Below are positions 18,534 to 30,046 of a DNA stretch of 64,000 bases, in pieces. The stretch's first letter is position 1. Every line of letters begins with the position of its first letter. The position numbers and the translations under genes are program-made. Source of the stretch: Roseovarius nanhaiticus. GTDB taxonomy: Bacteria > Pseudomonadota > Alphaproteobacteria > Rhodobacterales > Rhodobacteraceae. The DNA is taken from contig NZ_FTNV01000001.1 of assembly GCF_900156535.1 (NCBI RefSeq), positions 124,001-188,000 on the forward strand. The letters are read 5' to 3'. The notes under the pieces were generated by a model. That model did not search any database. It was given only the letters and a program-made list of their open reading frames with translations, and was not told the origin of the DNA.

Positions 18534-19934
18534 ATGCCCGAGACCCAGATCAAGCTGCACAACACGCGCACGCGCAAGAAGGAGGAATTCGTGCCTCTGG
18601 ATGAGAAAAACGTGCGCATGTATGTCTGCGGCCCGACGGTCTATGACCGCGCGCATCTGGGCAATGCGCGGCCCGTGGTGGTCTTCGACGTGCTGAACCG
18701 GCTCTTGCGCCACGTATATGGCGAGGATGCCGTGACCTATGTGCGCAACTTCACCGACGTCGATGACAAAATCAACGCCCGCGCCGCCGAGAGTGGACGC
18801 AAAATCGGCGACATCACTGAAGAGACGATTGGGTGGTTCCTGGAAGACATGGCCGCTCTCGGCGCGCGCGAGCCGGACGCCATGCCGCGCGCGACCGGGT
18901 TCATCCCGCAAATGGTCGAGATGATCGAGGGGCTGATCGCCAAGGGTCACGCCTACGAAGCGGAGGGGCATGTCCTATTCGCCGTCGAAAGCTATGCGGA
19001 CTACGGCAAGCTGTCGGGCCGGAGCATCGACGACATGATCGCCGGCGCGCGGGTCGAGGTGGCCCCCTACAAGCGGAACCCGATGGATTTCGTCCTCTGG
19101 AAGCCCTCCACCGAGGGCCAGCCCGGCTGGGACTCGCCTTGGGGCTATGGCCGCCCCGGGTGGCATATCGAGTGCTCGGCGATGTCGTATGAACTCTTGG
19201 GCGAAAGTTTCGACATCCACGGCGGTGGCAACGACCTGATGTTCCCCCACCACGAGAACGAGATCGCCCAAAGCTGCTGCGCCCATCCCGAAGGCGGCTT
19301 CGCGCAGGTATGGATGCATAACGAGATGCTGCAGGTCGAGGGAAAGAAGATGTCCAAGTCGCTGGGGAATTTCTTTACTGTGCGGGATCTGCTGGATCAG
19401 GGCATCCCGGGCGAGGTGATTCGGTTTGTGTTTTTAAGTACACACTACCGGAAGCCGATGGACTGGACTGAGCGCAAAGCGTCATCAGCGCAAAAGAAGC
19501 TGGCGCGGTGGTTTCGAAAAACAGACGGCGTTAAAGCCTATGACAAGCCGCCATACAGAATTGAAGTCGCGCTATCGGAAGACTTGAACACCCATGAAGC
19601 GCTTAAAGAAATGGAGCAGCTGTCACCTGAAGCTCTTAAGGCGAGTATGCGGTTTCTGGGTTTCCCAGATGCAGAGACCGTAGATTGGTTTCGACAGGAA
19701 AGGGATGACCTCACTGGCGTTTCGTCGAGCTACGGTCATTCACTTGATCAGTCCCGGCTACGAGATTTAATGGAACAATGGCAACGGTTAAGAAATGCAA
19801 AAAACTTCGCCGCTGCTGATGATCTGAAGGCACAAATTGAGGCGGCCGGGGTCAAACTGATCGCCGGACCGGACGGTCCGCAAGCTGATCTCAATAAGGA
19901 TTACGACCCTTCAAAACTAGAGGCTCTGAAATGA
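18534..19934 (+). CDS. cysS: Cysteinyl-tRNA synthetase
   Basis: A 466-aa class I aminoacyl-tRNA synthetase that charges tRNA-Cys. The N-terminal HLGN form of HIGH is in [11 protein letters not shown], the zinc ligands are the early CGPTVYD Cys plus CS and HHENE, and KMSKS is at [11 protein letters not shown]. The ATG at 18534 (GAGG upstream) starts just before the catalytic domain; an open frame to 18288 is rejected. From about 19425 onward, covering the anticodon-binding region, base composition drops to roughly half GC with AT-ending codons, unlike the first two thirds. This suggests a recombined or transferred 3' part. Confidence 0.95.
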   Translation: MPETQIKLHNTRTRKKEEFVPLDEKNVRMYVCGPTVYDRAHLGNARPVVVFDVLNRLLRHVYGEDAVTYVRNFTDVDDKINARAAESGRKIGDITEETIGWFLEDMAALGAREPDAMPRATGFIPQMVEMIEGLIAKGHAYEAEGHVLFAVESYADYGKLSGRSIDDMIAGARVEVAPYKRNPMDFVLWKPSTEGQPGWDSPWGYGRPGWHIECSAMSYELLGESFDIHGGGNDLMFPHHENEIAQSCCAHPEGGFAQVWMHNEMLQVEGKKMSKSLGNFFTVRDLLDQGIPGEVIRFVFLSTHYRKPMDWTERKASSAQKKLARWFRKTDGVKAYDKPPYRIEVALSEDLNTHEALKEMEQLSPEALKASMRFLGFPDAETVDWFRQERDDLTGVSSSYGHSLDQSRLRDLMEQWQRLRNAKNFAAADDLKAQIEAAGVKLIAGPDGPQADLNKDYDPSKLEALK

Positions 19935-20097
19935 CGCCACCACTCCGCTCCAAGGGCAGCCCCCGACCGCGGGTGGGGGTGAAGCTGCCGCCGTCGTGCC
20001 GCAGGCGCGCGTTTGGCGTGACGGGTGCGGTCGGGGGTTGCCCGTGGTTCCCACGGGCGGAAAGCTCCGAACGAAGCGCTCCGAAACCGGAGGCCAC
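19935..20097 (+). other. Structured GC-rich element between cysS and cimA
   Basis: A 163-base gap with strong self-complementarity. An 11-bp inverted repeat (19960-19970 with 20027-20037, extendable to 15 with one G-T pair) encloses 56 bases, and an 8-bp hairpin follows at 20040-20058. Two copies of CTCCG (20065-20069 and 20079-20083) can each pair with CGGAG that forms the cimA ribosome-binding site (20088-20093). A 56-codon frame starts at 19931 (ATGA overlap with the cysS stop) and ends in ATGA overlap with the cimA start; it is very Arg/Pro-rich. I cannot decide between a leader RNA, a dispersed repeat, and a small coupled gene. Confidence 0.45.
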
Positions 20098-21708
20098 ATG
20101 ACACGCACCCGCCTCTCAATCTACGACACCACCCTGCGCGACGGGCAACAAACCCAGGGCGTCAGCTTTTCGACCGCGGAGAAGCAGCGCATCGCGGCCA
20201 TGCTTGACCAGCTCGGCGTCGATTATATCGAAGGCGGCTGGCCCGGTGCGAACCCCACCGACAGCGCCTTTTTCGATGCCGCCCCGCAGACCCGCGCGAA
20301 AATGACCGCCTTCGGCATGACCAAGCGCGCAGGGCGCAGTGCCGCGAATGACGATGTGCTCGCCGCCGTGATGAATGCGGGCACGCAGACCGTCTGCCTC
20401 GTCGGCAAGGCGCATGATTTCCATGTCGAGCGCGCACTGGGCATCACCTTGGAGGAGAATACCCAAAACATCGCGCAATCCATCGCGCATCTGGTGGCCG
20501 AGGGGCGCGAGGCGCTGCTCGATGCCGAGCATTTCTTTGACGGCTACAAGGCAAATCCCGCCTATGCCCTCGAGGTGTGCCATGCCGCCTATAAGGCGGG
20601 CGCGCGCTGGATCGTGCTCTGCGATACCAATGGCGGCACCCTGCCGACCGAGATCGGGCGCATCACATCCGAGGTCATCGCGGCGGGCATCCCCGGCGAT
20701 CACCTGGGCATCCACACCCATAACGACACCGAAAACGCGATCGCCGGATCGCTCGCCGCGATCGACGCGGGCGCGCGGCAGGTCCAAGGCACGCTCAACG
20801 GGCTGGGCGAGCGTTGCGGCAATGCGAACCTCACCACGCTGATCCCGACCCTGCTGCTGAAAGAGCCTTACGCCAGCACATATGAGATCGGCGTCACATC
20901 GGACGCGCTCAAAGGTCTCAGCCGGATCAGCCGCAAACTGGACGACATCCTCAACCGCGTGCCGATGCGGCAGGCCGCCTATGTCGGCGCTTCGGCATTT
21001 GCTCACAAGGCCGGTCTGCATGCCAGCGCGATCCTCAAGGATCCCAGTACTTACGAGCATATTGATCCGGCGCTGGTCGGCAACGCGCGCATCATCCCTA
21101 TGTCCAACCAGGCCGGCCAATCGAACCTGCGCCAACGCCTGCAAGAGGCCGGGATCGAGGTTGCGCCCGGCGATCCGGCCCTCGCCCTCATCCTTGACCA
21201 GATCAAGGAGCGCGAGGCGATCGGCTATACCTATGACAGCGCGCAGGCCAGTTTCGAACTGCTAGCGCGCCGCGCCCTCGGCACCCTGCCGGATTTTTTT
21301 GAGGTAAAGCGCTACAAGGTCACCGTCGAGCGCCGCAAGAACAAATATGACCGGATGGTCAGCCTGTCCGAGGCGGTTGTCGTTGTGAAGGTCGACGGCG
21401 AGAAGAAACTGTCTGTCAGCGAGTCGATGGACGAGTTGGGCTGCGACCGCGGCCCCGTCAACGCTCTTGCCAAGGCGCTGGCCAAGGATCTGGGCCGATA
21501 TCAGAGCCTCATCGAGGACATGCGCCTGGTCGACTTCAAGGTGCGCATCACCCAGGGCGGCACCGAGGCCGTGACCCGCGTCATCATCGACAGCGAGGAC
21601 GATCAGGGCCACCGCTGGTCCACAGTGGGCGTCAGCGCGAACATCGTGGACGCATCATTCGATGCGCTTCTGGACGCGATCAAGTGGAAGCTGCTGCAAG
21701 GTGCCTGA
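20098..21708 (+). CDS. cimA: (R)-citramalate synthase
   Basis: CimA (536 aa) condenses pyruvate and acetyl-CoA to citramalate, a threonine-independent route to isoleucine. It is a DRE-TIM metallolyase: the DTTLRDGQQ motif at residues 10-18, the HTHND metal ligands, and the GLGERCGNANL segment; the C-terminal LeuA-type regulatory domain follows. The two-copy length and the DTTLRDG... context mark it as CimA rather than isopropylmalate synthase. The ATG at 20098 has GGAGG and may be masked by upstream pairing. The next gene starts inside its 3' end. Confidence 0.93.
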   Translation: MTRTRLSIYDTTLRDGQQTQGVSFSTAEKQRIAAMLDQLGVDYIEGGWPGANPTDSAFFDAAPQTRAKMTAFGMTKRAGRSAANDDVLAAVMNAGTQTVCLVGKAHDFHVERALGITLEENTQNIAQSIAHLVAEGREALLDAEHFFDGYKANPAYALEVCHAAYKAGARWIVLCDTNGGTLPTEIGRITSEVIAAGIPGDHLGIHTHNDTENAIAGSLAAIDAGARQVQGTLNGLGERCGNANLTTLIPTLLLKEPYASTYEIGVTSDALKGLSRISRKLDDILNRVPMRQAAYVGASAFAHKAGLHASAILKDPSTYEHIDPALVGNARIIPMSNQAGQSNLRQRLQEAGIEVAPGDPALALILDQIKEREAIGYTYDSAQASFELLARRALGTLPDFFEVKRYKVTVERRKNKYDRMVSLSEAVVVVKVDGEKKLSVSESMDELGCDRGPVNALAKALAKDLGRYQSLIEDMRLVDFKVRITQGGTEAVTRVIIDSEDDQGHRWSTVGVSANIVDASFDALLDAIKWKLLQGA

Positions 21709-22480
21709 TCTGGGCCAGGATCTGACCGGCTGCGCCGAGCTGCTGCGCCGGGGCGATCCGGATCGCTTCCGCGCGGCGATGGCTGCGCCGGTGGCAGCGC
21801 GACGCGTCCTATTTCCCATCTACGCGTTCAACGTCGAGGTGTCGCGTGCGCCCTGGATGACCCAAGAGGCGCTGATCGCCGAGATGCGTCTGCAATGGTG
21901 GCGCGACGCGCTAGAAGAGATCGCGGCGGGTGGCAAGGTGCGCCGCCACGAGGTGGTGACACCGCTGGCCGACGTGCTGGATGCGCAAGGCGCCAAGCTC
22001 CTCGACGATCTGATCGTCGCGCGTGGGTGGGATATCTACCGCGAGCCATTCGAGGATGACGCACACCTGACCCGCTATCTGGAGCAGACCAGCGGCAATC
22101 TGATGCTGGCCGCAGGTCGCGCATTGGGCGAAGTCGATGAAGATGTCGTATTGGATGCGGGCTATGGCACCGGTGTCGCCGCGTGGCTGCGGGCGATCCC
22201 TGCGCTGGAGGAAGCCGGACGTATCCCGCTGCTGGACGGGCGCCCCGAGGGGATCCGTGCGCTGGCAGAGGACGGGCAGCGCCGCCTTACCGCTGCACGC
22301 TCTCAGCGCCACAAGATCGGCGCTGAGGCGCGCCCGGCCATGCTGGCCGCTTGGCAGGCGGGCGGCATCTTGCGCCGCGCGGCGGCGCACCCGGCGCTGG
22401 TGGTGAATGGCGGGCTGGAACCCCGCCCGATTCGCTCGGCGCTGGGGCTGCTGATGCGTTCCACGACCGGACGATGGTAG
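21701..22480 (+). CDS. Squalene/phytoene synthase family protein (NDUFAF6-like)
   Basis: A 259-aa all-helical protein of the squalene/phytoene synthase fold. It keeps the LQWWRDAL helix typical of the NDUFAF6-like branch and lacks an obvious DxxxD pair that binds prenyl diphosphate, so catalysis is doubtful. Mitochondrial NDUFAF6 aids complex I assembly. The GTG at 21701 overlaps the cimA stop by 8 bases; an open frame from 21662 gives a non-family extension. Confidence 0.75.
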   Translation: MPDLGQDLTGCAELLRRGDPDRFRAAMAAPVAARRVLFPIYAFNVEVSRAPWMTQEALIAEMRLQWWRDALEEIAAGGKVRRHEVVTPLADVLDAQGAKLLDDLIVARGWDIYREPFEDDAHLTRYLEQTSGNLMLAAGRALGEVDEDVVLDAGYGTGVAAWLRAIPALEEAGRIPLLDGRPEGIRALAEDGQRRLTAARSQRHKIGAEARPAMLAAWQAGGILRRAAAHPALVVNGGLEPRPIRSALGLLMRSTTGRW

Positions 22481-22696
22481 GGAACAGCGTTCCAATTGCT
22501 CCGGATGCGCCGGGCGCAAATTAAAACGATTTTCCAGAAATTGCCGCCCTTTCAAAACAAAACGCACGACCCAGTTGCATATACGAATTGTGGCACCGCA
22601 CTTCTCCACTTGGGCCGAACCACGTTTCGCGCGGCTAGGCAGGTCCAGAAGGCGCCCCTCTTCCCACATCGAAAATACCGCGTCATATCCTTTGCC

Positions 22697-23548
22697 ATGT
22701 TCGACGCGCTCCCCCTCCCGGCCCACGAATGGCCCATGATGCAGCCCGGCTGGGTCTGGCTCTGCGGTGCCGGCCCGGGTGATCCGGGCCTGCTGACGAT
22801 CCACGCGCTCAACGCGCTGCGTCAGGCCGATGTGGTGGTCTACGACGCGCTCGTGCAGGAATGCATCCTCGATTGGGCGCCGCAGGCCGAGAAAGTCTAT
22901 GCCGGCAAGCGTGGCGGCAAACCGTCCGCAGTCCAGCGCGACATCTCGCTCCGCCTCGTCGATCTGGCCCGCGCGGGCAAGCGCGTGCTGCGCCTTAAGG
23001 GCGGCGATCCCTTCGTTTTCGGACGCGGCGGCGAAGAGGCGCAGACGCTGGTGCAGCACGGCATCCCCGTGCGCATCATCCCGGGCATCAGCGCGGGCAT
23101 CGGCGGGCTGGCCTATGCGGGCATCCCCGTCACGCATCGCGACGTGAACCAGTCCGTCACCTTCGTCACCGGGCATGATCAGACGGGCAACGCGCCCGCC
23201 TCACTCAATTGGAAGGCACTGGCCGAAGGCAGTCAGGTTCTGGTCATCTACATGGGCATGAAACACGCGGGTCATATCAGCGCAGCACTGATGAAACATG
23301 GCCGCGACCCCGACGAGCCTTGCGCGGTGGTCTGCAACGCCACCACACCCCAGCAGCAGGTGATCGAGACAACCCTCAGCCGCATGGTTGCCGATATCGA
23401 GGCCAGCGGGCTGGAGCCGCCGGCACTCCTGTGCATCGGGCGCTCGGTGCTGATGCGGCAGGTGCTGGATTGGCAAGGCCAGATGGCCGGCGCGCCGGTG
23501 CGGGATTTCGATCCTCTGGGCCGTGGTCTGGCTGCCGAGGTCGCCTAA
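22697..23548 (+). CDS. cobA: Uroporphyrinogen-III C-methyltransferase (SUMT)
   Basis: CobA (283 aa) makes precorrin-2 from uroporphyrinogen III, the first step to cobalamin. It has the N-terminal SAM loop VWLCGAGPGDPGLLT and the YAGKRGGKPS stretch, RLKGGDPFVFGRGGEEA, and the substrate loop of the family. The ATG at 22697 has no good ribosome-binding site and may be wrong; another in-frame ATG lies near 22736. The 216 bases upstream are AT-rich; I looked for a cobalamin riboswitch and did not find one. The other cob gene in the window is cobK at 26161. Confidence 0.9.
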   Translation: MFDALPLPAHEWPMMQPGWVWLCGAGPGDPGLLTIHALNALRQADVVVYDALVQECILDWAPQAEKVYAGKRGGKPSAVQRDISLRLVDLARAGKRVLRLKGGDPFVFGRGGEEAQTLVQHGIPVRIIPGISAGIGGLAYAGIPVTHRDVNQSVTFVTGHDQTGNAPASLNWKALAEGSQVLVIYMGMKHAGHISAALMKHGRDPDEPCAVVCNATTPQQQVIETTLSRMVADIEASGLEPPALLCIGRSVLMRQVLDWQGQMAGAPVRDFDPLGRGLAAEVA

Positions 23549-23592
23549 GCGCCTCTTGCTAACGCCGCCGAACGGCTCTAGCAGTTTGCGCC

Positions 23593-24813
23593 ATGACAGA
23601 TGCCGCCCTCCTTCCCGACGACAGCCGCGCACGCCGCAACGTCACCGTTCTGGTGCTGGCGCAGGCGATCCTCGGCGCGCAGATGCCGATGATCTTTGTC
23701 GTTGGCGGGCTTGCGGGCACCGGGCTTGCCTCGAATCCCTGTTTCGCGACGCTGCCCATCTCGCTTATCATCATCGGTTCGATGTTGTCGGCGACGCCGA
23801 TGTCAGCGATCATGCAGAAATACGGGCGCCGCGTCGGGTTTTTCGTCGGCACGCTTGGCGGCGCCGTCGGCGGCGCGGTGGGCGCATACGGCCTCTATAC
23901 CGCCTCCTTCCCGCTCTTCTTGCTGGGCAGCTTTCTGACCGGCATCTACATGAGCGCGCAGGGCTTCTACCGTTTTGCCGCCGCCGACACCGCCAGCGAT
24001 GCGTTCCGCCCCAAGGCGATCTCCTACGTGCTTGCCGGTGGCCTGCTCAGCGCCGTGATCGGGCCGCAGCTGGTCAAGGTGACGGCCGAGGCGATGATCA
24101 TCCCCTTCTTCGGCACCTATCTTGCAGTGATTGCCCTCAACATCGTCGGCTCAGCGCTCTTTTTGTTCCTCGACATCCCCAAACCGCCGGTGCCTGATGA
24201 GGACGCCCCGCGCGGCCGCTCGCGGATCGAACTGCTCAAGACACCGCGGATCGCGGTCGCTGTCATCTGCGCCATGGTCTCGTATGCGTTGATGAACCTT
24301 GTGATGACGTCGACACCGCTCGCGGTGGTCGGCTGCGGCTTCGGCCCCAGCCGCGCGGCGGATGTGGTCACGGCCCACGTGCTCGCCATGTATGCGCCCT
24401 CCTTCTTCACTGGCCATCTCATCGCACGTTTCGGCGTCGAGCGGATCATGGGCGCGGGCATCGCCATCCTCGCCGCCGCGGGCGCCGTCGCGCTTCAAGG
24501 CGTCGAGCTCGAGAATTTCTTCATCGCGCTGGTTCTCTTGGGTGTTGGCTGGAATTTCGGCTTCATCGGTGCCACCTCGATGCTGGCCGGGTCGCACGAG
24601 CCGCACGAGCGCGGCCGGATGCAGGGCCTCAACGATCTTCTGGTCTTCGGCGGCGTCACCGTCGCCTCGCTGGCCTCCGGCGGGCTGATGAACTGCTCGG
24701 GCGGCGACGCGCAGACCGGATGGGCCTCGGTCAACCTCGCGATGGCGCCCTTCCTGACGCTTGCGGGCGGCGCGCTGATCTGGCTGATGCTGCGCAACCG
24801 CCGCGAGGCCTAG
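23593..24813 (+). CDS. MFS transporter
   Basis: A 406-aa protein with twelve hydrophobic helices and the YGRRVGFFVG motif after helix 2 (the MFS A-motif loop). The central loop is charged. The substrate is unknown. It follows cobA by 44 bases but cannot be linked to B12 with confidence. Confidence 0.88.
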   Translation: MTDAALLPDDSRARRNVTVLVLAQAILGAQMPMIFVVGGLAGTGLASNPCFATLPISLIIIGSMLSATPMSAIMQKYGRRVGFFVGTLGGAVGGAVGAYGLYTASFPLFLLGSFLTGIYMSAQGFYRFAAADTASDAFRPKAISYVLAGGLLSAVIGPQLVKVTAEAMIIPFFGTYLAVIALNIVGSALFLFLDIPKPPVPDEDAPRGRSRIELLKTPRIAVAVICAMVSYALMNLVMTSTPLAVVGCGFGPSRAADVVTAHVLAMYAPSFFTGHLIARFGVERIMGAGIAILAAAGAVALQGVELENFFIALVLLGVGWNFGFIGATSMLAGSHEPHERGRMQGLNDLLVFGGVTVASLASGGLMNCSGGDAQTGWASVNLAMAPFLTLAGGALIWLMLRNRREA

Positions 24814-24869
24814 GAGCCGCGCAGGCTTTCATTGTTCCGAAAATACTCCCGCCGGAGGCGGCGCCGACC

Positions 24870-25538
24870 TCACCCGAGGCCGAGCTTGTCCGCCATGAAG
24901 GCCAGCGCCACTTCCAGCCCGTCCGGCGCGATGCCGTGGCCGGTGCCCTTCATCACATGGGCATAGACGTCCTTCCAGCCCGCTGCCTGAAGCGCCTCGG
25001 CCGCCTCGGGTAGCGATTGCGGTGGCACCACGTCGTCGGCGTCCCCATGCACCAGCAGGATCGGCGGGCGGCTAACCACCTCGTCGGCCAGAAGCTCGGG
25101 ACGCAGCAGGCGACCCGAGAAGGCGACAATTCCCGCCACCTCATCCTCGCGCCGGGGCGCGACGTGGAGGGCCATCATAGTCCCTTGAGAGAAGCCGAAG
25201 AGAACCACCTGTTCGGGCAGAACATCCTCATCCACCATCAGCGCATCGAGAAACGCGTTCAGATCGTTCGCCGCCGACAGAAGGCCGCGCTCAGCCTCCT
25301 CCTCGCTCGAGCCGTCGATCCAAGGGATGGGAAACCATTGAAAGCCGTTCGGCATGCCCGGCACGTTCTCGGGCGCGTCGGGCGCCACGAAAAGCGTATC
25401 GGGCAGATGCTCGCCCAGCGGGTCGGCAAGGCCCAGAAGGTCAGGCCCGTTCGCGCCATAGCCGTGCAGGAACACGACGATGGACTTCGTCTCGCCCGAA
25501 ATCGGCTCGCGCCGGCCTGCGTTCAAAACACGCGTCAT
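24870..25538 (-). CDS. Alpha/beta-hydrolase, phospholipase/carboxylesterase family
   Basis: A 222-aa serine hydrolase of the YpfH/carboxylesterase type. The catalytic triad is visible: Ser in GFSQGTMM, Asp in HGDADDVV, and His in GTGHGIAPDGL. The oxyanion region HGYGANG is near the N terminus. The ATG at 25538 overlaps the alkA stop (ATGA), so it is coupled to the DNA glycosylase. Confidence 0.88.
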   Translation of the reverse strand: MTRVLNAGRREPISGETKSIVVFLHGYGANGPDLLGLADPLGEHLPDTLFVAPDAPENVPGMPNGFQWFPIPWIDGSSEEEAERGLLSAANDLNAFLDALMVDEDVLPEQVVLFGFSQGTMMALHVAPRREDEVAGIVAFSGRLLRPELLADEVVSRPPILLVHGDADDVVPPQSLPEAAEALQAAGWKDVYAHVMKGTGHGIAPDGLEVALAFMADKLGLG

Positions 25539-26164
25539 CTGATGCCTTCCCTTTGTTTCGCCACCCGGTAGTAGGCCCAAAGGAGGCGGGCAGCAACCGA
25601 CCTGTAGGGGCTCCAGTCTGCGGCCATGGCGCGCATCGCCCGCTCGTTTGGGCGCTCGGGCAGATCGTAGAGGATGCGCGCCGCCTCCTGTAGCGCCAGA
25701 TCGCCATGGGCAAAGACATCTGCCCGCCCGAGGCTGAACATCGCATAGATCTCGGCGGTCCAGGTGCCGATGCCCGGCACGGCGGTCAGCGTCTTCAGCA
25801 CCTCGGCATCGGGCGCACTGTGCAGCGCGTCATAGTCGATATCCGCGCGGGCCAGCTCCTGCGCATAGCGGATCTTTTGTCGGCTGAGCCCGGCGGCGCG
25901 CAAGCCATCCTCGCCGGCGATCAGGACGGGTGCGGGCGCGGTCAGCCCCGCCGCCTCCATCCGCGCCCAGATCGCGCTGGCCGAGGCCACGCTGACCTGC
26001 TGGCTGACGATAGCGCTCAGAAGCTGTGCAAAGCCATCCGGCCTGCGCCGCAGCGGCAGCGCGCCGGTCTCGGCATAGGCCACCTTCATGCGCGGGCAGA
26101 TTCCGCAGAGCGCGGCGGCATCCGCCGCAACGTCCGCATCCGTTTCGATAATCCGCATGTTCAT
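25535..26164 (-). CDS. DNA-3-methyladenine glycosylase (AlkA-type)
   Basis: A 209-aa HhH-GPD base excision glycosylase. The helix-hairpin-helix is in TAVPGIGTWTAEIYAMF, and the catalytic Asp is in the ADVFAHGDLALQ stretch just after it. It removes alkylated purines from DNA. The ATG at 26164 overlaps the cobK stop (ATGA). cobK, alkA and the esterase therefore form one coupled run, a pairing with no obvious functional logic. Confidence 0.9.
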   Translation of the reverse strand: MNMRIIETDADVAADAAALCGICPRMKVAYAETGALPLRRRPDGFAQLLSAIVSQQVSVASASAIWARMEAAGLTAPAPVLIAGEDGLRAAGLSRQKIRYAQELARADIDYDALHSAPDAEVLKTLTAVPGIGTWTAEIYAMFSLGRADVFAHGDLALQEAARILYDLPERPNERAMRAMAADWSPYRSVAARLLWAYYRVAKQREGIR

Positions 26165-26868
26165 GGCGCGCGCGCCCAATCGAGCGCCTCGGCGACGGTG
26201 GCCACTTGAGTGCCCTCGGGCGGCGCAGGCCGCGCGATCATCGCGACGCGCACGCCCAATAGGCGCGCCGCCGTCAGCTTGGTCTCGGCGCGGACACTTC
26301 CAGCGTTGCGCAAGACCAGCCAGTCGATACCCAGCCGCTGGAACAGCTCCAGCTCCTCGCTTACCGGGAAAGGCGGCTGTTGCACCAACCAGTCACCGTT
26401 CGGCAGTGGGCATGGCACGCCGGGCGCGCCGATCTGGCGGCAGAAGATGCGGCAATCGGGCCGCGCAGCATACGCCATCAGCCCCTCGCGCCCCGAGGCG
26501 ACCAGAACCGAGCTGCCCGGCGGGATCTGGCGGGCGGCGTCCGCATCGCTGGTCACATGAGTCCACAGATCGCCTTCTTGCGCGGTCCATTCGGGACGCC
26601 GCAGCAGACAATAGGGCACCGCATTTTCAGCACAAAACCGGGCCGCTATCCACGACGTTTCAACCGCGAAGGGGTGGCTGGCGTCCAGCACCGCCTGGGG
26701 CCGCAGCGATTGCAGAAACTCCTTCAGCGGCCCGCGATGATCCGCCTGTCCCGTGCTGTCGATCCGCGCATCCTCGGGCAGCCAGATCGCGTGCGCAACA
26801 CCCGCATCTGTCAGGCTTGAGGCAAGCGCCCGCGCCTCGCCGGTTCCGGCAACGAGGAGCAGGGTCAA
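26161..26868 (-). CDS. cobK: Precorrin-6A reductase
   Basis: CobK/CbiJ (235 aa) reduces precorrin-6A with NADPH in cobalamin synthesis. It has the N-terminal LLLVAGTGEARAL nucleotide loop and the DASHPFAVETSW motif. The start is TTG at 26868, with AAGAG seven bases upstream; no ATG is available near the conserved N terminus. It is an isolated B12 gene, as cobA is, so the rest of the pathway must be elsewhere. Confidence 0.9.
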   Translation of the reverse strand: MTLLLVAGTGEARALASSLTDAGVAHAIWLPEDARIDSTGQADHRGPLKEFLQSLRPQAVLDASHPFAVETSWIAARFCAENAVPYCLLRRPEWTAQEGDLWTHVTSDADAARQIPPGSSVLVASGREGLMAYAARPDCRIFCRQIGAPGVPCPLPNGDWLVQQPPFPVSEELELFQRLGIDWLVLRNAGSVRAETKLTAARLLGVRVAMIARPAPPEGTQVATVAEALDWARAP

Positions 26869-27052
26869 GGCAAACTCTTGGCAAGGCAGGGCAAACAGCG
26901 TCTCATATAGGGCACCCTAGCCGCGCTGCCCTTGCGCGCCAATCGGCAAAACTGTGCAAAGCCTGCCGTTTTGCCGCTTTCAGCGATATTGCAACCGCAT
27001 CGCGGCGTCCCCACATCCAATCCTGATAGAAACGCAGTGAAAGGTAAGCGCG

Positions 27053-27337
27053 ATGAAATGTCCGATCGACGGGGCCGAACTGGTGATGACAGACCGATCA
27101 GGGGTCGAAATCGACTACTGCCCACAATGTCGGGGTGTCTGGCTGGACCGGGGCGAGCTGGACAAGATAATCGAACGTTCTGACGTCGCGCCGCCCCCAC
27201 CGCCGCCCGCCGACCGGGGGCGTGACGAGTATCGCGAAGACCGCCGCCGTGACGATCGCTACGACGACCGGTATGATGACCGTTCTTATAAGAAGAAAAA
27301 GCGCAGCAGCCTTCTCAGCGAGCTTTTCGACTTCTGA
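27053..27337 (+). CDS. Zinc-ribbon (zf-TFIIB type) protein
   Basis: A 94-aa protein with CPIDG near the N terminus and CPQCRGVWLDRGELDKI, the TFIIB-like zinc ribbon with WLDRGEL signature. The C-terminal half is a low-complexity, charged stretch rich in Asp, Arg and Tyr and ends in SSLLSELFDF. Unknown function. AAGG precedes the ATG. A strong terminator follows at 27356. Confidence 0.85.
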   Translation: MKCPIDGAELVMTDRSGVEIDYCPQCRGVWLDRGELDKIIERSDVAPPPPPPADRGRDEYREDRRRDDRYDDRYDDRSYKKKKRSSLLSELFDF

Positions 27338-27355
27338 TCATCCGCAGCGAACATG

Positions 27356-27386
27356 AAAAGAGCGGGCACATGGCCCGCTCTTTTTT
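27356..27386 (+). terminator. Rho-independent terminator
   Basis: An 8-bp GC-rich stem (GAGCGGGC with GCCCGCTC) extended by A/T pairs and followed by a run of T. It sits 19 bases after the zinc-ribbon gene and, being A-flanked on the other side, can also end the facing gene at 27404. Confidence 0.88.
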
Positions 27387-27403
27387 GTTTGTATCAAGGC
27401 CAC

Positions 27404-27589
27404 TTAGACCTGAACCTTGTCACCGCGCGGGCCGGCGAGCAGCCAGATGATGAAGCCGATGATCGGCAGGATCAAAATCAGCAGGGTCCAGAGCACCTTC
27501 TTGCCAGTCGAGGCGGCGGAGGTAAGCACTTGATAGATCGCATAGATGTCTGCGATCAGGACGATAATTCCGAAAAGTCCATATTCCAT
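27404..27589 (-). CDS. Small PLDc_N-domain membrane protein
   Basis: A 61-aa protein with two hydrophobic helices separated by a short polar turn (SAASTGKKVLW) and the LLILILPIIGFIIWLLAGPRG ending. This is the PLDc_N (PF13396) form, found as a free-standing small protein in many bacteria. Its role is unknown. It shares a terminator with the convergent zinc-ribbon gene. Confidence 0.8.
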   Translation of the reverse strand: MEYGLFGIIVLIADIYAIYQVLTSAASTGKKVLWTLLILILPIIGFIIWLLAGPRGDKVQV

Positions 27590-27660
27590 GACGCATCTCC
27601 TTTAGGTCGATTGGAGATATAACGAAGTCGTGAGCATTGGGTTCCTGCCCGGCTTCGCGT

Positions 27661-29871
<2,211 letters not shown>

Positions 29872-30046
29872 GGGGCGGATATCCTTGGGCGCGGCAGACC
29901 CTACACTTGTTACTTTTCCCGCGCCATTCAACCCGCAGGCACCCTATAACCGCCCAAAGGGCCCGGCGCCGAAACCGGTTTATCTGGGCTGCGATGCAGC
30001 CTATACAAACAGCGGCACATCAAACCAAGTTCGGACACGTCCCACC

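Noticed and set aside
22481..22696. Possible cobalamin riboswitch before cobA
   Set aside because: No B12-box-like conserved sequence or long structured RNA is visible in the AT-rich gap.
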